Source: Beaufortia kweichowensis
Taxonomy: Eukaryota > Chordata > Actinopteri > Cypriniformes > Gastromyzontidae
Direction of reading: 5' to 3'
Length of the DNA: 64,000 nt
Assembly (NCBI GenBank): GCA_019155185.1
Contig: CM032802.1
Span: 17,500,334-17,564,333, forward strand
Below the pieces are notes generated by a model. It was not told the DNA's origin. It saw nothing but the letters and a program-made list of their open reading frames with translations, and searched no databases. Made by a program: the position numbers and the translations under genes. Shown here piece after piece: positions 1 through 13,012 of the stretch (the first letter of the stretch is position 1; every line of letters begins with the position of its first letter).

Positions 1-776
1 GACACAAAATCAATACTAGGCAAAACTCTTTGAAGAATCACAAATGTAATAAGTGCCGGTGCTCTCTGTTTGGAGCCGTGCCTGCACGCCGCCCGAAGCA
101 CAGGTGCATGCTGGGATACGGCAGGAGGATGCGATGTGATTTATCTCGTAAACCACCCCCAACCCAACAGACGCACTTATTCCGCCTTGTCTTTCGGGAA
201 GGAACACAACACGAACTCATTCATTGAGTCTACATTGAGCACAAATCCTCAAATCATGTTGATTTTAATGTGTTGTACAAAAGCAATGAAATCATTTGTA
301 AGCAGCTTTGTAATGTAATAGTAGTTTCACGCCTTGTCTATTTCACACATGTGTAAGGGTATATGTGAGCATCTCATAACAGCTTTATGAGCATGTTTAA
401 TAACTGAACATACATTGTAAATGTAAACGTATACTTCACAGTATAAATCTACTTCAGTTATAAACGTTATGCAGGATGTTTCATCAATAAATGCTCACAG
501 ATAAGGCATTAGGCAGCACCTCATAAACACATGAAATGAGACAGTTATCAAATAAAAGAACAATATTAAATGAAAACAAAAATAAATATTAAAATGATCC
601 ACTTGATTCTCTTGTTGTAATACAGTAAAATATTAATTAAAGGCAATAAGATTGGCTTATTAACCTGAAACTAAAATTAAGTCTGAAACTATCACACTTA
701 TGAAAAGAAATCGACTATTTGTAAAGTCAATACATCACTCGCACCACATTTACTTGTTGATATGGACTGAATTTCC
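1..776. other. Non-coding, no feature seen
   Basis: No gene or recognised repeat is seen here. Short open frames at the left edge overlap on both strands and have no domain, so they are treated as chance. The rest is AT-rich unique-looking DNA. Confidence 0.6.
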
Positions 777-846
777 ATTCAAGTTTATTTCTATAGCGCT
801 TTTCAGAGATTCTGTAGCATTGTTGCAAAGCAGCTTTACAGAAAAC
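777..846. repeat. Fragment of a common teleost interspersed repeat
   Basis: The stretch contains AAGTTTATTTCTATAGCGCT and, about 40 bp later, AAAGCAGCTTTACAGAAAA. From memory of fish genomes, a very abundant repeat carries TTTATTTGTATAGCGCTTTT followed by CAAAGCAGCTTTACAG in the same order and spacing. Only this end is present. I do not assign it to a transposon class. Confidence 0.55.
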
Positions 847-1046
847 ACATTAGACGAAAATATTAAAGGAACATGACCTACAGTAGAGATACAGATAAGT
901 CATTTAGTGGGTTTACTCTCCTGCAGTATGTTCTTGAGAGGTGATTATTCAATGTTTGTTCAAATTTATACTTTACCATTATTTCCCTTACACTTTTGAC
1001 AGACTTTTGACAGCTTGACTGAAAATGTCTTATTTGGTTGTATTTA

Positions 1047-1075
1047 AGAGAGAGAGAAAGAGACAGAAAAGAGAC

Positions 1076-1157
<82 letters not shown>
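1047..1157. repeat. (GA)n microsatellite with AGACAG interruptions
   Basis: The left 35 bp is interrupted by AAAGAGACAG-type variants, followed by an almost pure GA run. Read on the minus strand it gives long poly-Ser/Leu frames that are artefacts of the repeat. Confidence 0.97.
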
Positions 1158-1159
<2 letters not shown>

Positions 1160-2540
1160 ACAGCGTCTGCTGTGTGTAAGTGTACAGAATAACACACGTT
1201 GGTCAACACACCATTAGAGTTATTTGATCTTGACATTGATTGTTTAGTTGACAATGATTATTATAGTTCAAATATATTAAAACCAGGTAAAAGTAGAGAT
1301 CATCCTGCAATATGACACAGATGAATAACATCCTCTGATGTCTGTCAAACTGCAACTATCATGTGAAAATGACAAAACAGAAAGAGTTTCATATAATGGT
1401 TGCAGAGGTCACGTGATCACAGCTGTGATCAATATCTGTGTTTTTAAATATCTCACGGACGGGACGCGATATTCTGGGCATACCACTGCGTAAACAGATC
1501 AATGAGCTTCACATTGAAGCCATCCGACATTCTGTTTTCAAATACAATTAAACTGTCTTATTCAGCACAGTCAGAGACATTGAACACACAGCCAGGAATT
1601 GACTCGTGTTTTATCAAAGACTTTAGACGAGAGAGAAGGCCGATATTCACCACTAACATATATCACTCAACAGTGGCCTGATCTCTCTCACTGAACTCTA
1701 AAACATTCAGACTTTGACACTCAGTTTTCATTAATAATGCTAAAGAGTTCATTTAACCAGACCAGCCACTTTCTCTCTTCTTCTTCTTCAGGACACAAAG
1801 AGAAAATTCACTTGATTGGATTTAATGCAACAGCAGCATATTATTATTCTCCTTTGACAAATTATGCTGATGTTATTTCTCAGTAAAATTCACTCCTCCA
1901 GATGTGAAACACTTTTAATAACAAATAAATTCTCAGGTCATGTCCAACATTTTTTTGTGTTCAGATAATTGATGTGAAATTGTCAGCCTCATCTCACAGA
2001 GATGAAATAATCTGCATGATGTTGAGACGCTCTCCAGCCGCTTCTCTCTGGCTCTCTGCATTTATCTCTATTGTATTTTATGGCCTTTTCTTCTTCTCCT
2101 CTGCAGTCTTCTGCTATTGATTTTCACTTAAAGGTTTTCATCCCTTTCATTTCTGTTTCAGTCAGGCAATCGGCACGCAGACCCTGAACCTCGCTCGCCC
2201 TCTTTCTTTCTCTTTGCGTCTCTCTGTTTCAGGGGAAGCATGCAGTTTATTTCTTAACGTGCAGCTGTGAACTGTTTAAAGGCATTCGCAGTAACATACA
2301 GTAAGATGACTGTTTGAAGAATGCAGTATTGATATGTGCAGTATGTAAGAAATGCTGTCAGTTGTGTATGTGTGTATGTGATTACGACTGCATGCACCAC
2401 CCAAATCTGTCTAAATAACACCACACTAAATCTACCATATTATCCACCAATACAAATGCAGTTTTATATGATTTTTACCTCATTTCATTACCTTGTAACT
2501 TGAAATTAGTAAAACTATATTATAGTCCTTATATTTATCG
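1158..2540. other. Non-coding, no gene seen
   Basis: AT-rich sequence without an open frame of note. A pyrimidine-rich patch with TTCTTCTTCTTC lies near 1780. No splice-bounded exon, RNA gene or transposon end was recognised. Confidence 0.55.
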
Positions 2541-2772
2541 TGACCACAAAACCAGTCATAAGGGTCCATTTTTTGAAATTGAGATTTATTCATCATCTGA
2601 AAGAATAAATAAGCTTTTTATTAATGTATGGTCAAGATACAAGTGAAATTCTAATCTAAGGAAATGTTTTGATATATTTCAGTAGGGAATTTATAAAATA
2701 TCTTCATGAAACATGATCTTTACATCCTTTTGACCCATACATTGTATTGTTGGCTATTACTACTTGTGACTG
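2541..2772 (+). mobile_element. Truncated non-autonomous DNA repeat, cyprinid type
   Basis: The left end reads TGACCACAAAACCAGTCATA. The interior follows, in order, blocks I remember from a highly repeated zebrafish/carp element: TTGAAATTGAGATTTAT, CATCATCTGAAAG, AATAAATAAGCTTT, TTGATATATTT, AAAATATCTTCATG, TGATCTTTACAT and TTTGACCCATACA. Intact copies end in an inverted copy of the left end (GACTGGTTTTGTGGTC). Here the homology dies at CTTGTGACTG near 2772, so the right terminal repeat is lost, and the interior is also shorter than in intact copies. It has no coding capacity. Family assignment is from memory and needs a repeat-library match. Confidence 0.7.
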
Positions 2773-3119
2773 CTTTTATGACAGGTGCTTTAGAATCGGG
2801 CACTTTAGCTCGCTGTGTTTCATCACATACACCAACATTATTTCTGAGCGAGTGTTCATCGGTACATACGCTATCATTGTTTGGAAAATAGCATATTATT
2901 TTAGGATTCTGAATGACATGACAGCGAGTGATAATGGCCGAATGTTTAAGATTTGTCTGAAGCGTTTCTTTAAGCAAAGCACCAGGATGTGGACAGACCA
3001 CTAAACAGTCTGTACTGATGGACAGAGAAACCATTAACACCAGCAGCAAGGTCACGCTGAAACGTTTCCTTCTGTTTGTGATGGACAAATTAAGAGCGGC
3101 TAACACACGCTCCAGCCCT
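2773..3119. other. Non-coding, no feature seen
   Basis: The open frames on both strands overlap and have no recognisable domain. Nothing else is supported. Confidence 0.5.
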
Positions 3120-3440
3120 CCCATCGTGCCTCTGGGACACTCCCCCGGACTCCTCCTTTCCCCATTAGCGGCTTGATTGAAAGCTATCCAAACGACCCAA
3201 ACAAAAGACCCTGGCGGCCGCCACCATCTCGTCCTTCCCGAAATATCTGTCAGGGACCATCATTTCCTGACACAGGGAGGACTGGATGAGGCCGGGGGGC
3301 AGATTGCCCCGTGACACCGACCCGCTATCGCCTCCCTGTAACCACAGTGTCGCGTCCAGCCGGGCGGACGTGTTATTTTTTCGCGTCCCCCGCCATCCCC
3401 CTCGTAGTCCCGTATTAGCAGCCATTTTTAACTCCACACT
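3120..3440. other. GC- and CpG-rich patch in AT-rich surroundings
   Basis: This roughly 320-bp patch contains GGCGGCCGCC, several CCCG/CGGG steps and frequent CpG, unlike the flanks. A 90-codon minus-strand frame crosses it, but it has no known domain and no clear splice sites. Low methylation or conserved regulatory DNA could keep CpGs here. A promoter is not shown. Confidence 0.4.
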
Positions 3441-3787
3441 GCTATTATCTGGCTGAAGCCTCTGACATGTTGATCATATACGAGAGAAAGAAAATTGATT
3501 TCCTCAACAGCAAACGTGGTCCAATCTTCCCAAGCCAGTAATTTTAGCACCACAACAAAATAAAAGGGTAATCTTGCCCCGGGAGAGAGGAGCAGAACAA
3601 CACTCTGAAATAACCGGCCAGAGACAAAAAGAGCTAAATAAAGGGACAGTGATGATGATGATGATGAGGGTTTGGGCTGACAGACCGACAGACAGATGTT
3701 GCTGTCACAGTTTTACTGAATGCACTGTAATTCAGCAACATAAAAAAAACACTGCAGGGTTTTACACGGTTTACTGTCACACACATG

Positions 3788-3790
<3 letters not shown>

Positions 3791-3847
<57 letters not shown>
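3791..3847. repeat. (TC)n microsatellite
   Basis: Nearly uninterrupted TC dinucleotides. An (ATG)n stretch lies about 140 bp upstream (3650-3668). Confidence 0.97.
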
Positions 3848-3850
<3 letters not shown>

Positions 3851-5729
3851 CTCACGGCAATCTGAGAGGCTCAGACATCTCAAGAGAAAACAGTCTGGTA
3901 TTCTGGTATTTTACAAAACACTTTCTGTAAATAAAATAAATATTAAGAAACAGAGCTGGTGAAGTGTGATTGCAGTTTGTAATATTACATCACTTCACAT
4001 CACTGACTGATTGACACACAAATTGTAGAACATTGTAAACTTTGAGATCCATTTTGTTATTTGTTTGCTTGTATTGTTAATCCATTTATTTATTCAATAA
4101 TTTTATTAATAGATCCATGACATTACTTGTTGCTTTGTTTTTTCATTGGCTTGTTTGATGCTCATTTTATTTATTCAATTGTTTAATTTTTACAGTGTCT
4201 CTGTGGGGTGTTTTTCTGTAATGACCGCACCAGGACCAGTCGTATCGCCTCCCTCGTGTTTACCATCCACCCCTTTGCTCTTTGGCACGGACGATGGCAG
4301 AGACCAGATCAGGCAGAATCACAGGGCACAGCAGCGAATCAAAGGCTGAAGCACAAAGAAGAGGACGGGGGTGTGCATGGGGGTTGTGTGGAGGTGATGA
4401 CCTTGAGTATTGATCCAAACCTCCATAATTTCCATGGCTTACTGGGGCCCTTCTCCCAACCTGCTGGAGTACATTAGAGCAGAAATCCATAACACGGCCC
4501 ATGTTCATCCAAGCACAGGAAGAAACTGAATTAAATGTTAAAAAACAATCTGGGGCTGCAGTTGGGGCCGATTCATCATGATTCCAGCGTGTCAGGCAGG
4601 TAGGATGACCACAGAGGATCCAGCCAATGGCCGGAGAGCTCACGCCACCGATAGACTCATCTGTCAGCACACCGGCCAAAGCCAGGTTTTTAAACACTGA
4701 CACAAACGTGGACATGGTCAGCGAGATCCCAAATGACTTTGTGCAAGTCATTGTGCGTGAGATGAGAAAATCAAATATGAAAGTGAGAAAAGTGAAATGG
4801 AGCTACTCTACATGACAGCAGACCAGAGAAGGAAATTAAAACATCTCTGTAATACAGTTGGCTGCAGGTTCAGCACAAGGCTATTTTAAGCACCAAACTT
4901 TCATCTTTCATACATCTTATGTTTAATACAGTAACCTTAAAAATCTGTCATGACACAAAAGTTTAGAAATAATTAGTATTACTATAATGGAATCATGCTT
5001 ACCACGGCACCTAGAAAAACTTGCCTGTAAATAACCTGTTTGCAGACAGGAAAATAATCACATTTTCATCACTTTTGTTGTACACTGTTGTATTAAAACT
5101 TTAAAATTCATAAAAAAATGATGATGTCGTGAAAAAGTCTGGTTCTGTGATGGTGGATCTCCAAGTCCTTATCATGGCCATTGAGGGACAGGGCGACATT
5201 AAAGCTCATTACAGCGTTTCATCTGAAATCAATGTGAAGATGAGGGCCCCTGATGAGTCCACACTGCAACCCACATCACATCAGAATGACCAGGGACCTC
5301 CTGCGTGGAAGAATAAACAAAGCTGAATCAAGTTTTAGTGAATCAAGATAACATAGTGATGAATGTTTTCTCCTATACACCTCACTGTAACATTGTTGGT
5401 TAAACCTTGGAAAGAAGCCTTTCAGATCGGGGGGTTATTATAAGAAATTTTTATGAAGCCTACCTTACAAATCACCACTCGTATCATTACACTAAACTGA
5501 AATCACTTTGTATTTCCATCCAGACTAAACCGATGGTTGGTCAGTTCAGTGACTTGAAGATGGAGATGATGTCAGAAAAAGACCAGAGAAAAGCCAATAT
5601 TTTCATCAATTCACTCTACAGCGAGCAAGACCCTCCAAACTGTTGCAATGACCCCCACTGAGAGTCAAGTGGGAAGTTTTGATCGCTTAGCATTTGTGTT
5701 CGTTCAGGCCGCTTGACAAAGAAGCCAGT
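3848..5729. other. Non-coding; one block with long opposing frames
   Basis: Most of the tract shows nothing. Between about 4260 and 4815 the sequence is open in one minus-strand frame (163 codons) and a shorter plus-strand frame, with a somewhat higher GC content. Neither translation shows a family I know, and no good exon boundaries flank them. A conserved non-coding block is as likely as an exon. Confidence 0.45.
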
Positions 5730-5733
5730 CCTT

Positions 5734-5829
<96 letters not shown>

Positions 5830-5830
5830 A
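5730..5830. repeat. (CT)n microsatellite, about 100 bp
   Basis: A run of CT dinucleotides with a few CTTT variants at its left edge. Poly-Arg/Glu and poly-Ser/Leu frames here are repeat artefacts. Confidence 0.97.
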
Positions 5831-8800
5831 ATTTAGGGAGGATGTTGTTGAGAATCTATAGAGATGGGTGTAAAGACCTCCATCGGGGAAAATGATTTTT
5901 TTTGGCCATATGTGGAGGACACTAGAAATCATCTCCAGCAATTTCAGTAATGGCTTTTGAGACAGCTGCTTGCATTGTTGTTTAATGATGACAAATGACA
6001 GCTTGAAAAGACTGTGCAGTTGAAGAGGCAGAAGATAGAGTGAAAGGAGAAGAAGAAAGACTTGCATAAATTGCCTGTTGAGTATTTTCCAGGGTGATTG
6101 TGGGTAATTGGCTTTTATTGGACTTGTTAGCTCGGGATAACTTTCCATCATTATCCCACTCAAGGCAATGAGCGTCTCAGCTTCCTCATCGTGAACAATC
6201 ATCATCATCGTTGAGCTTCGAGATTTTTCAGGTGAATGTAAAGCGGTGTGCAGTAAAGACCTGAACTGGCCCAAAGAGCCGAGCGTAGAGACACAGTCTT
6301 CATATGCTTCGTTTGAGAGCATCTCGGCTGACGGGAAACACACTTTAAGGGCCTATTTTTCTGGAAGGATAGATGTGGATCATGGATATAACTGCAGAGG
6401 CTGACATTTTCCAAACCCTGACATTTCAATAGAGTAGGATGGCTTGAGTGCAAGTGCTTTCCTCAACATAGCTCTATAAGGTTAATTGCCATAAATTAAA
6501 CCTGTAGGTAAAAAGAGATGACATTATTTTATGTTGGTGTAGGTTTCCCAAAGTTCAACAGAGTCGTAAAGTACAGATGTAATACTACCTATAAATATAC
6601 TGTACACCAGAACACCATGATTTATTTGATAAGAGTGTGCTTTGAGGGATTTCGAAGGTCCGGTTTGACATTTCTGGTGATGAGATGCATGTTCGGGCGA
6701 GTGACAGCATGCAGTCATTTAATTCCATCTTCAATAAGTCATTTTATTCACAAACATCAGAAGTATCAATTAACTGCTATAATTGATATATTGGACAAAA
6801 GCAGCTTACAATAGCATTAACAAAATATCATCTTAAAATTCATAGCCTAAGGCAACATTTTAATGGAAAAAGGGAGCCAAGCTTGATTCTGTTAATAGGA
6901 ACAAGATGATTGTCTGAAACCATTGCAATGATTATAGACAAACTTATGCACAATTCATCTGTCCTTCATCTAAAAATAGTCTGGCAATGCTTCTAAATAT
7001 ATACAAGCAATGGAACTACCCAGAGCAACCGTAGAGCAAAGCATCTCAGCCGTATCATGGCACAAGAATATAATCGGGGTCTTTTGACAGTGTCCCAGAG
7101 AGGAGACCATAGCTCAGCACCTGAATATCATGGAAACGTCATATAAATGTAGGTTCTTTTGATCGATGTCCATTGTCATTCATACCATATATATTTGAAG
7201 TTTCGTTTGGTACCACTACTGGTTCAGAAATGAAACACATTTCAGTGTTTAAAGTCAAGAGGATGTCATGTACGAAATGGCAACCTTTTATCACAATAGC
7301 CACAACACACGAGTCATAGACAAAATCAATAAATGTAAATGGATAAAGCATGTCCCTTCATCACACGGCTCGATCGGGGCGGTGCAGAGCTAACGGCTGG
7401 AGTCCCTCAGGTTTGAGGTGTGACTCTGTATTTAGAAGCCAGATGCTTTGTGGTTAATCTTTAATATTTAACAAAGCTCTGGTCAGCTGAGCTCAGAAAC
7501 TGGTGACAAGAAGTTGGCCCTCATGCTCCAGCCTGTCGAACACGTTGTTGTATCAGGGCTATGCAAGGTTTTTGCCAATCAATGAGTGACGTTCAGAACT
7601 CAGCACTCACACGCTAGCTCAATCTCTCTGGCCAGGTCTACAGCAGGAGATCTCCGACTGGAGGCCTGTCGTTCACCTCAACAGAAAATCTATACGTTTC
7701 GGATGCCATTTTAACGGATCCATTATTAATGGACCCCCTCTTCTTGGAACTCACAGACGTTTCTGGTAGCGGAATTCTGTGTTTTGGTAAGTGCTGAAGT
7801 TTCCTGTAAGCGCGCCTGTGTTTGTGTGTGTGTTTATGTCCCAGCGGATGTGTTCAATTAGGCCGTAATGGCTGAGGGGGTGTAGGGTCACACCAAACAG
7901 GCCCATGGGTCTGTTGACAACAAAGAGGGAGGAAGGGGCGAGAGGCGAGTGCGCATCCTCATTTGAATGCCGTGATACCGTATGCAGGGTATTTGACCTC
8001 TGCTGTAGTGCTAATGGATACTGTCCCAACTTAGCCACCCTCCCCACTCCTGTGCTTTACTGAGCAAGTACTTACTGGAACTGCTTGTTTTGCTTTCTCC
8101 GGTGTGACCTTTGAGACCAGACGATAACCCCCCAGTAACAGTGATGCTATGTGCTGGAGAAATGGAAACTATATTTAGAAACGATGCTAGACTACATTTC
8201 TTATAATACCGGTGTGATTCCAGAGAGAGGAGGCTATGTCAGCCACGCTGTTTCCTTAGACTGTTCTGCCATCTAGACGCTATTCAGGTTTAAAGTGATC
8301 CATTGAAGTGATCATACATGCACAGTGGTGCATTACGGTGCTCTTAGCTTGGTTAAGGGATCTTGTTAAGTGGGGGTATTACGACCGGAAACGTCTCGTA
8401 GCCAACTTGTTAGTTCTGGACCATCCTGTGAATTACATCCATTTCGTTGGGAACAATGCACCTAACAGAATGAAATACATATCTCATTCGGCAAATTGCT
8501 TTTATAAAACGGTGGCAACAGCACTATTGTTTAACACTAATGATCAATAAATATATGCCTAATGATGGTCATTTACTAATGTATGGTTACCAATGAGACA
8601 AACTTACTTCAATTTCAATTTTTAGAGAACACAAACTTATTTTCTGTCCAGTTGCAGTGGACATTATCCGATGTGAGCTTGACACATACACTTAAAAGAG
8701 ATTTCTGTCATGTTGACATAGGTCAGACATCCGTTAGCTGACTGGTCTTTTACAAAGATTCCTGGGTAGGGTGCAGGCTTTGACGAAGAAAGCATCGAGG

Positions 8801-9538
8801 GTATAAAGATGGCGGGTGCACTTCTGAGTGCCGAAATGATCAATGGAACCCCCTACAGACCTGGTGACCATGTGCAATTTAAGGTTTCCAAAATCACTTC
8901 TTGCATTTGTTCTTTCTGCTTTAAAAGACAGAAAAAAGACAGTCAGTAGTGTTTTTTTTAAAATATATTGAATATGTTCATTAAATATAACAAATTAAAT
9001 AGCAAAAAAAATCACAAGAAGTTGTCTGTTCACTTATTATCAATAAATGTGTCAGTGAGAAAATGAACTTTCTGATTTACAATACATTCACATTTTAATG
9101 ATGTTGGGGTTCGAAATTAACTTCTCACTCACCAGCCAATAGAAATTCAGAACGTCTACTGACCAAAACAATACAGAAATAAATCAGATTCACAAAGTCA
9201 CAGCTTATAAATAATTATATGTATTATAAAAAATTTATTACTCAAAAAATGACATTTTTCATTTTGTATCTCCTCCCTTTTTTATCCATTAGCCTTTTCA
9301 CCAACAATATATTTTAGGTGAGTCTTTGCTATTGCAAAGAATTGAATTGAATTGAATTCCGAGTATTTCGGTTAAATCTGTGCAGGTTTGGCTTACGTCA
9401 CCTAAGCATAATTTATGAAACCATAAAGTGACCCAGTAAATTGACTAGTGGTTTTAAAGCCTGATTACAACACAGACCATAAGGCCAGACGGATATTAAC
9501 ACAGGATAGGTGTAATGTTTATGAACATGTTTAAGACT
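5831..9538. other. Long non-coding tract, no feature seen
   Basis: 3.7 kb with no supported exon, RNA gene or recognised transposon. The 171-codon minus-strand frame ending near 5828 runs through low-complexity Leu/Ser sequence and has no domain. A GAATT triple repeat lies near 9340-9358. The tract ends at the assembly gap. Confidence 0.5.
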
Positions 9539-9638
9539 NNNNNNNNNNNNNNNNNNNNNNNNNNNNNNNNNNNNNNNNNNNNNNNNNNNNNNNNNNNNNN
9601 NNNNNNNNNNNNNNNNNNNNNNNNNNNNNNNNNNNNNN
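9539..9638. other. Assembly gap of 100 N
   Basis: Exactly 100 N characters, a conventional placeholder for a gap of unknown size. Distances across this point are therefore not reliable. Confidence 1.
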
Positions 9639-9796
9639 CATAGAAGAGGAAATCACCCAAAGCAATCCTTTTAGTCAGAAGATCAAAAAACTGATTAAAA
9701 AAGGTCATCAATTACTTAAAGGTGGGGTATCATACACATTTCTGCCAATCTTATGTTAATCTTGATAGATACAGCTGTACGAGTCTGTCTGAGAGC

Positions 9797-9962
9797 ACCG
9801 GCGGAACCGTCAGGAGGACCTCAAGACACTTTTTTACAAAGAGCAGTTCTCAGAGGAACCATTAACAGTCTTGGCAGTCCTTGCAGAAACTTATGGGATC
9901 CTCTAGGCATTTTAAATTCAGTTCTAAAGTTCCTCAGAGGTCCTTCTGATGGTTCCGCTGGT
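9797..9962. repeat. Foldback (inverted-repeat) element
   Basis: A 26-bp arm at 9797-9822 (begins ACCGGCGGAACCG) is repeated in reverse complement at 9937-9962 (GGTTCCGCTGGT at its end). The arms match at 23 of 26 positions, and all three differences are G on the left versus A in the complemented right arm. The loop is about 114 bp. It resembles a small foldback or MITE-like element, or the core of one, since related sequence (GAACCCC...AGGATCC) continues to about 10020. It has no coding capacity and I cannot name the family. Confidence 0.6.
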
Positions 9963-11714
9963 GTGGCAGTGTGAAGAACCCCAAATGGTTACTCGAGGAT
10001 CCTTTAGTTTTTACAGTGTATCTTCGTGTTGTCTACATTATACGCACTTACTGTCAACAAAACACAGACTTTTGGCACAGACGTTTTATTTATGGATATA
10101 ATTTTCTTCAGTCTTAAGGTATTGTAGCTGATAGATCTTGGGGACTGTCTGCCAAGTAAAAAGACAACAACACAATTATTCTATTAAAATGCTTCAGTGT
10201 TGCAATTTCTATAGAACAAATCTCAGATCTAATGGGTGTGTCTTGTTAAAAAAGAAAAAAAAAAGAACATTTTGATGCTGGTTTTATTTGTGAAACTATA
10301 GCACAATAAAAGCTATTGAAATTGTTTATGCTTTACAACTCAATCAAGAGAATTACAACAAAAAACAATAGGGTTAGCACCCTAATAAACTGCCATCTGT
10401 GATCAATTGTATGTGCAATCACTTTTCAAACAAGCCGAACAAGCTGACGAAATGCATTTGGCACAGAAATACTCGTCATACTTTGACCATGTCTAGTATG
10501 AGCATCCAACTCTTTAACAGTGTAAATAAGTCACAATGCATAAAACAGCATGAAACCTCCCCTTTAATTGTGTTAGTTTTAGGGGCAAAAAACTCAAGCA
10601 ACATATTTAAAGAGTGTGTGCACTTGTCAGCAGCTGTCGAGGTGATTCAGTGTCCTAAAAGTCCTGTAGGTGGATATGCAGGTTTAAAGCGCATGCACAC
10701 ACACGTACACACATTTACTTATTTGCATCCCAAAAGGTTTTGCTCATGTATTGTCATACAGATTTGTCCTCAAAATATAGTTAAGTGGGTATGCAGATAT
10801 GCCCAGCACAGTGAATGATGACACACAGCACAGACACATGAGGGATGATTGACACACTTCAGTTGTGTGCTGGAGCTGTTTCACACACAGATCACTGCCA
10901 TCATCATCATCATCAACACAAGCTCAGCTCATTTCACTTTCTCTCATGATGCTATTCATACTGTTAACTCCATAAAATGACATAACTGGCAGCATACCAT
11001 TTGGTTACATATACAGTATGTGTAACCCCTGTCAGGTTCTGTTATGAGTTATTCATGAAAAGATCTCAGACAGTTTCACAGTAAACTTATACAATGTCAA
11101 CAAGAACAACAACAGCAGCAGGACTTTGCTAAAACAATGGTTGTGATTCCTGAAAATGTACAGATGTGAGTTTGGTTGTCATTCCTTTAAACTACAGAAC
11201 TGAGTGTGAACACAACCGTAATACAGACTGAACTACAGGAGGGACTGTTTTCTGCTTTTGCTGTGTCTGCAATCTTTATTAAACTTCATTTTCATAATCT
11301 GGTTATAAAGTTGATGAACTCCTGCTCATCATGTATCAGTGATATTACAGTTATTACTCAGAGTAAACAGTTATTCATTACTAATGACTTTCATCTAGAT
11401 TGTAATTGAGTTTCTTTACTAATTCTTCTGTCTAAACATTCATCATATAACTCATTACTTCAATGCTTATAAATATTTGATACATTTCTAAAGCACGTAT
11501 TACATTTTGCCAGCTGAACAGTATCAGGGTAGGCATAAAATATAAGTTGTTATACAGTTAATAATCCAAAATCATACATGATCTTATAACTTGAATCTTT
11601 TGTTATTAGGTCCGTGTTATTCTGTTAATTGTTTATTGTGTTATGATAAGTGTTATTTTTAAAGAGATTTAGTTTTCAATATCTGCTTACAGAAGCTGCT
11701 CAATACCTGATTTC
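9963..11714. other. Non-coding, no gene seen
   Basis: A 139-codon plus-strand frame at 10399-10818 has no domain, signal or coding-like composition and is not called. Short ATC repeats lie near 10900. Nothing else is supported. Confidence 0.5.
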
Positions 11715-13012
11715 ACATCAAGTCTAACTCTAAATTACCTACTGACATCCCTCTCATCGCTAGGGATCACAGGTACCCCACTTTAATGGTTTAAATCCCA
11801 CCTCTTAGACAGGTCCTTCAGGGTGTCATGGAATGGGGAGCTGTCTAAAGCCCATCCCATGGCCACTGGCGTTCCTCAGGGATCTGTTCTTGCACCACTC
11901 CTCTTCTCCATCTACACAACATCCCTGGGACCCATCATTCAATCACATGGCTTTGACTACCACTGCTATGCTGATGACACCCAGATTTTCTTCTCCTTCC
12001 AGCCAGATGACCCCACAATAGCGTCTCGCATTGCAGCCTGCCTGAATGACATCTCATCTTGGATGACTAAACACCACCTTCAGCTAAACCTTGCCAAAAC
12101 TGAACTCCTGGTACTTCCGGCCACACCGGCATTGCAACACAACCTCACAATTCAAATTGGCAACACAACCATTACACCATCTAAATCAGTTAGAAACCTG
12201 GGTGTAATCTTCAACGACCAGCTGTCCTTTACCGAACACATTTCAAGGATATCACGGTCTTGTAGATATGCACTTTACAACATCAGGAAGATCAGGCCAT
12301 ATCTCACAGATCCACTGCAGCCCAACTGCTTGTCAAGCCATGGTAATCTCCAGACTGGACTATTGCAATGCTCTTCTGGCTGGTCTTCCTGCACGAACAA
12401 CCAAACCACTGCAGATGATACAGAGCGCTGCAGCAAGACTCGTCTTCCAGGAACCCAAAGAGCACATGTCACGCCCTCCTCATCTCTCTCTATTGGCTAC
12501 GGTGGCGGCCCGCATTAAATTCAAATCATTAATGCTGACATTTAAAACCATCACAAACTCTGCACCCTCATACTTCAACTCGCTTCTACATACATACAAC
12601 CCATCCAGAACCCTCGGCTCCAACCAATGAACGTGGACTGGTGGTACCATCACAGAAAGGCACTAAAAATCTCTCTCTCGCTCTTTCTCCTTCTCTGTTC
12701 CCGGCTTGTGGAATAATCTCCCTAACACAATCCGGTCTGCCACATCCCTCACCTCCTTTAAAAAACTACTAAAAACGCACCTTTTCCACGAACACCTAAC
12801 AGCATAAAAAAAAAAAAAAACTTATCTTTCCTCTACAGGTATTTATCTAGCACTGCATAACATTGTAAACTTAGGAAAGCACTTCTCTGTACTATTGTTG
12901 CCGATGTGATTGATGTGTCGCTTCATTGTCTCCTAATATTTGTAAGTCGCTTTGGATAAAAGTGTCAGCTAAATGCCTAAATGTAAATGTAAATGTAATG
13001 TAAATGTAAATT
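11715..13012 (+). mobile_element. L2-type LINE retrotransposon, 5'-truncated and dead
   Basis: This is the 3' part of a non-LTR retrotransposon of the L2 (Maui-like) clade. It keeps the reverse-transcriptase core, the C-terminal end of ORF2 and the 3' UTR. The copy ends in GTCGCTTTGGATAAAAGTG and a TAAATG-type tail (about 12985-13012), the microsatellite tail typical of fish L2. Endonuclease, ORF1 and the first RT blocks are missing, as expected from abortive reverse transcription. Three further copies of the same 3' module or a close relative lie in the window. Confidence 0.93.
11742..12807 (+). pseudogene. L2 LINE ORF2 reverse transcriptase remnant
   Basis: The frame reads LGITGTPL, then a stop (11784-11786), then WFKSHLLDRSFRVSW, GVPQGSVLAPLLFSIY and the catalytic YADDTQ (YADD codons at 11967-11978). 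These are RT palm motifs: the GVPQGS block and the metal-binding YxDD with both aspartates retained. The thumb region (LQLNLAKTELLV...) follows. Near 12300-12330 the reading frame shifts by one base, and the second frame continues VISRLDYCNALLAGLP and KPLQMIQSAAARLV, typical of L2. It is broken again by TGA at 12628-12630 and a TAA near 12660. The end, WNNLPNTIRS...FKKLLKTHLFHEHLTA, stops at 12805-12807. With several inactivating lesions and no 5' half it cannot encode an active enzyme. Confidence 0.92.

Noticed and set aside
1030..1254. Poly-Ser/Leu open frames
   Set aside because: Produced entirely by the (GA)n microsatellite. The same applies to frames at 3634-3930, 5616-5895, 34862-35449, 53258-53632 and 55997-56477.
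4260..4815. 163-codon minus-strand frame with protein-like composition
   Set aside because: No known domain, no flanking splice signals that fit, and overlapping plus-strand frames. Kept only as a note in the tract entry.
10399..10818. 139-codon plus-strand frame
   Set aside because: No domain, signal peptide or transmembrane pattern, and composition like the surrounding non-coding DNA.
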